Origin: Pectinophora gossypiella
Taxonomy: Eukaryota; Arthropoda; Insecta; Lepidoptera; Gelechiidae
Direction of reading: 5' to 3'
Length of the DNA stretch: 64,000 nt
Assembly: GCF_024362695.1 (NCBI RefSeq)
Contig: NC_065419.1
Span: 13,764,678-13,828,677 of the forward strand
Below the pieces are notes generated by a model. The model saw only the letters and a program-made list of their open reading frames with translations, ran no database searches and was not told the origin of the DNA. Shown here piece by piece: positions 61,426-64,000 of the stretch; position 1 is the first letter of the stretch, and the number at the start of each line of letters is the position of its first letter. The position numbers were made by a program, and so were the translations under genes.

Positions 61426-62434
61426 AGTTCAGGTCCCCGAAACAGCCCATTTCAGGCCGCGTATATATGGAAATACTACTTCAATACGTCCCAGCCTCGT
61501 CTTTTTTTAACGTCCTCGTTATAAAAAGACGTCCTAACCTGAACTAACTAACCTAACAATAAACACCACGCGTAAATATATGTCCAGAAATGCGCTGTGA
61601 GTCGTCTGGACTGGGCGCGAAAACAACATAGAATTCGATTAGGTGCTAAGTGTCCCGCATGCTATCACCAGCTGTCACTAACATACGTATGAAGTCCCGC
61701 GGATTTTATTGGAACTAAATGACAAGTCATAATAATTATATGCGGATACTGCGACATCAGCGCCGTGCTTGCGGGACGTCCTGAAGCGCTATTACATCTT
61801 TCAAACGCGATGCGACAAAGTTTGAACCTACGCAATTTAGGAAAAATCTACCTTATTATTACTGTACTGTGATCGTTATTTGTAAAATCATACAATACAT
61901 CAATTCTTTATACACAATATAATTATTATGACATATTGTGGACTTTTCGGTATACCTACAAAAAAGGAACAATTCAACCATACGTTGTTTTGTTATATCT
62001 CAATGGGCTCAGGCAGCGTTTTCGCCGAAAGCTCCAAGTCGGCTATATTTGTAACGATAATAAAATTATGTTTGACATTCATCATCATTTTTGAACCATT
62101 TTATACAAAAAAAATACTTGTATAAATTATAAACCCTAAAGCACGCCCATGAATCACTCTACTCATTGGTGAAAACCGTATGAAAATCCGTTCAGTAGTT
62201 TTTTAGTTAGCCGCATGTTCACTGATGCGATTAATGCCTGTTAGAATTTTACAAAATAAAAAATACGGAAATTACGGAAGGTACTTTAGTGCAAAGTAAA
62301 TTATTGTATACTTAATTATAATATTATTGGTAAAAGTGATACTTTTTGAAAATTCCGTAACAAATACACGGGTTCGCCAAATTCAATTGTAAAAAAAAAA
62401 ATACAAAAAGTAAAAACAATTAAAACATGCAGTT
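61426..62434. other. No gene seen
   Basis: Unassigned sequence upstream of the first visible SLC17 exon. A 65-codon plus ORF at 61928-62125 starts at an ATG but has no recognised motif. The missing first exon of the transporter could be in 60208-64000 but I could not place it. Confidence 0.4.
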
Positions 62435-62495
62435 GGGTTTGAACCGTGAACCTTAAGAATGGCGGCTACTGCTTTACCAAATGCGCCATTTAGAA
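62435..62495 (-). repeat. tRNA-like SINE head remnant
   Basis: The minus strand reads ggcgcatttggtaaagcagt then acggttcaaacccaactg, giving A-box-like and B-box-like segments about 30 bases apart. The 7-bp acceptor stem is not closed, so it was not called as a tRNA gene. Confidence 0.4.
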
Positions 62496-63099
62496 GTTAG
62501 AAGTAGACTTCAAATTATGCATCTCTTTTAATAGCTAACCTAGTTCGCATGTGTGTGTGACAGCTTCGTGTTTGTACACAAATTGAAATGACATCAACTT
62601 TTGATGCAATGTTTCAATATGATATCTTCAGTAAATACTTCAAAATTGTAGCTTAACTTAAAGATAATGTATGTAAGATTTCGCCACCTAACATTTCACT
62701 GGGTCAGAACTCAACACTAAACGAATAAATGGAAAAAAATACGAAAACTGCAGAAGTAACGCCATCTACTGACGCAGCGTTACCTAGCTGACTGAAACAC
62801 ATCACCTTAATGTCAATAGGCTCGCTCCCTATTACATGGGACTTAAACATAGCTGGCGAGGAGGGGTATAAATGCTATATACCTCTGCCTACCCCTTCAG
62901 GGATCCAGGCGTGATGTTACGTTATATTACACCCTTAATGAAGAATGTATATTTCAAATAATTTTGATACAGTACAAAAAATCTTTATTGCACTTAAAAC
63001 ATTAAAAAAAAACATTATTATAATTAGATACGCAGTACAACAGGTGATTTGAGTTGTGATATCAGCAAATGACAATAGGCTACATGACAACCCAGTCAA

Positions 63100-63502
63100 T
63101 TTTTTTTTTTTTGTTTTGGTTTTCCCCGAAGGGTAAGGCAAAGGGAACTATGCCCATACAGCCATGTCTTACGTATTTTTTTTCTTGATGAATGATGAAA
63201 TGATGAAAGGTGATGATGATGAAACCTAAGCCCCCACCCTCGGAGTAGACTCCTACTCCGAACCCCAAACGAATTAACTCAAAAGTCCGCATAAACTTTC
63301 GAGTTATGAAGCGGCTTCTTGACACGAAGCGAAAATAGGCAGATACACTTTATTTATTGAATACTCCAATATAATAACACTCGCGAATGTCTTCCGACTA
63401 ACTTAATGCGATCATCAACCACAAAACACCACTTCGTATTAATTATTTAGATTATTCAATGAAGAAAGCAACTGTCCCGTTCCCGTTTCCCGCCAAAAAG
63501 CC
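63100..63502 (-). mobile_element. 403-bp poly(A) retroposon of unrecognised family with 11-bp target duplication
   Basis: The minus-strand copy ends in an A-tail (T-run at 63100-63112 on plus) and is flanked by AACCCAGTCAA at 63089-63099 and 63503-63513. Markers are gcatagttccctttgcctta-type near the tail and tcttcattgaataatctaaa near the head. I see no clear Pol III boxes. Confidence 0.78.
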
Positions 63503-63503
63503 C

Positions 63504-63752
63504 AACCCAGTCAAATGAGATACTTTTTACGAAACGTCAAAACGATAGTTTTCTTTTGAGTTTGTATGGAAATACCATCCTGTGACGTCATGAATAAAAG
63601 CTGTCAAACGTCGTACTCATTGTTACTTAATTCATAAGTAAAATTCGAAAACAAGCCGAAAAGTAAAATGGGAATGAGTTTTGATCATCTTCTGGCTTCT
63701 ATTTCTAGATTAGCATTTTATAATTTAAACCTTGACCCAGTGAAATGCCCTA
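63504..63752 (+). mobile_element. MITE subfamily C2, copy 2
   Basis: Second copy, starting acccagtcaaatgagatact and ending cttgacccagtgaaatgccc. Its first bases served as target for the retroposon at 63100-63502, which duplicated AACCCAGTCAA. Confidence 0.78.
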
Positions 63753-63965
63753 TTTGCTACATTTGTGTTATACAAGACAATGTAGGTACATTTTTTATTA
63801 ACTTAGCATCAGCAAATAATCAGCATAAACCACGACGGAAATAGAACTGATACCTAGTAATTCTAGGTGTCAGGTATTTTGTTTACAAATAGATAGGTAG
63901 CGTTCACATCATCATTATTGTAAGGCTGGTTTCAGACCAATGAAAATGGTACAATAAACTATTAG

Positions 63966-64000
63966 ACGGCCTCCGTGGTCCAGTGGTTGAGCGTTCTGCT
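63966..64000 (+). mobile_element. SINE family II, head only, cut by the window edge
   Basis: The sequence ggcctccgtggtccagtggt followed by tgagcgttctgct matches the reverse complement of the tRNA-like heads near 9244 and 39968. The body lies beyond the window. Confidence 0.8.

Overview
The window looks like nuclear DNA of a moth or butterfly (Lepidoptera). It is AT-rich, its GC-rich exons are split by GT-AG introns, it is packed with short interspersed elements and MITEs, and it holds several retroelement classes typical of moth genomes. This taxonomic reading is inference; no search was run.

One cellular gene dominates. On the minus strand, ten consecutive coding exons can be joined without a frame break: 60207-60047, 59178-59045, 44032-43830, 37761-37675, 36676-36543, 34865-34716, 20153-20006, 19066-18926, 18039-17954 and 17417-17250. 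They encode about 470 residues of an SLC17-family major facilitator (the insect 'putative inorganic phosphate cotransporter' type), from transmembrane segment 1 to the stop codon. The first coding exon, with the start Met, is missing; it must lie upstream of 60207, probably beyond the window. The last exon is followed by a tandem duplication of the stop codon/3'UTR and by poly(A) signals near 16960.

The other large coding region is a complete, apparently intact BEL/Pao LTR retrotransposon (47744-54440). It has 282-bp LTRs that read as identical, a 5-bp target duplication (CCCAT) and one uninterrupted Gag-Pol frame of 1,701 residues. It lies in the 15-kb intron of the transporter gene, antisense to it.

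Region by region: 1-16950 is downstream of the transporter and holds repeats plus a mostly unique AT-rich block (12140-14590). 16959-20153 holds the last four exons. 20154-34715 is a 14.6-kb intron with SINEs, MITEs, a TIR element (28411-29400) and an unassigned block of ORFs, partly broken, on both strands (31240-33300). 34716-37761 holds three exons. 37762-43829 is an intron with a GC-rich promoter-like patch (about 42180-42460). 43830-44032 is one exon. 44033-59044 is the intron carrying BEL. 59045-60207 holds the first two visible exons. 60208-64000 is repeats plus unassigned sequence.

At least five short repeat families recur three or more times and can be defined inside this window alone (called A-E here). 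Several insertions have exact target duplications: two tRNA-derived SINEs (15 and 19 bp), a tRNA/5S-like SINE (10 bp), an unclassified poly(A) retroposon (11 bp), a truncated LINE (11 bp) and a 157-bp LTR-like element (5 bp). I saw no tRNA, rRNA or CRISPR feature.
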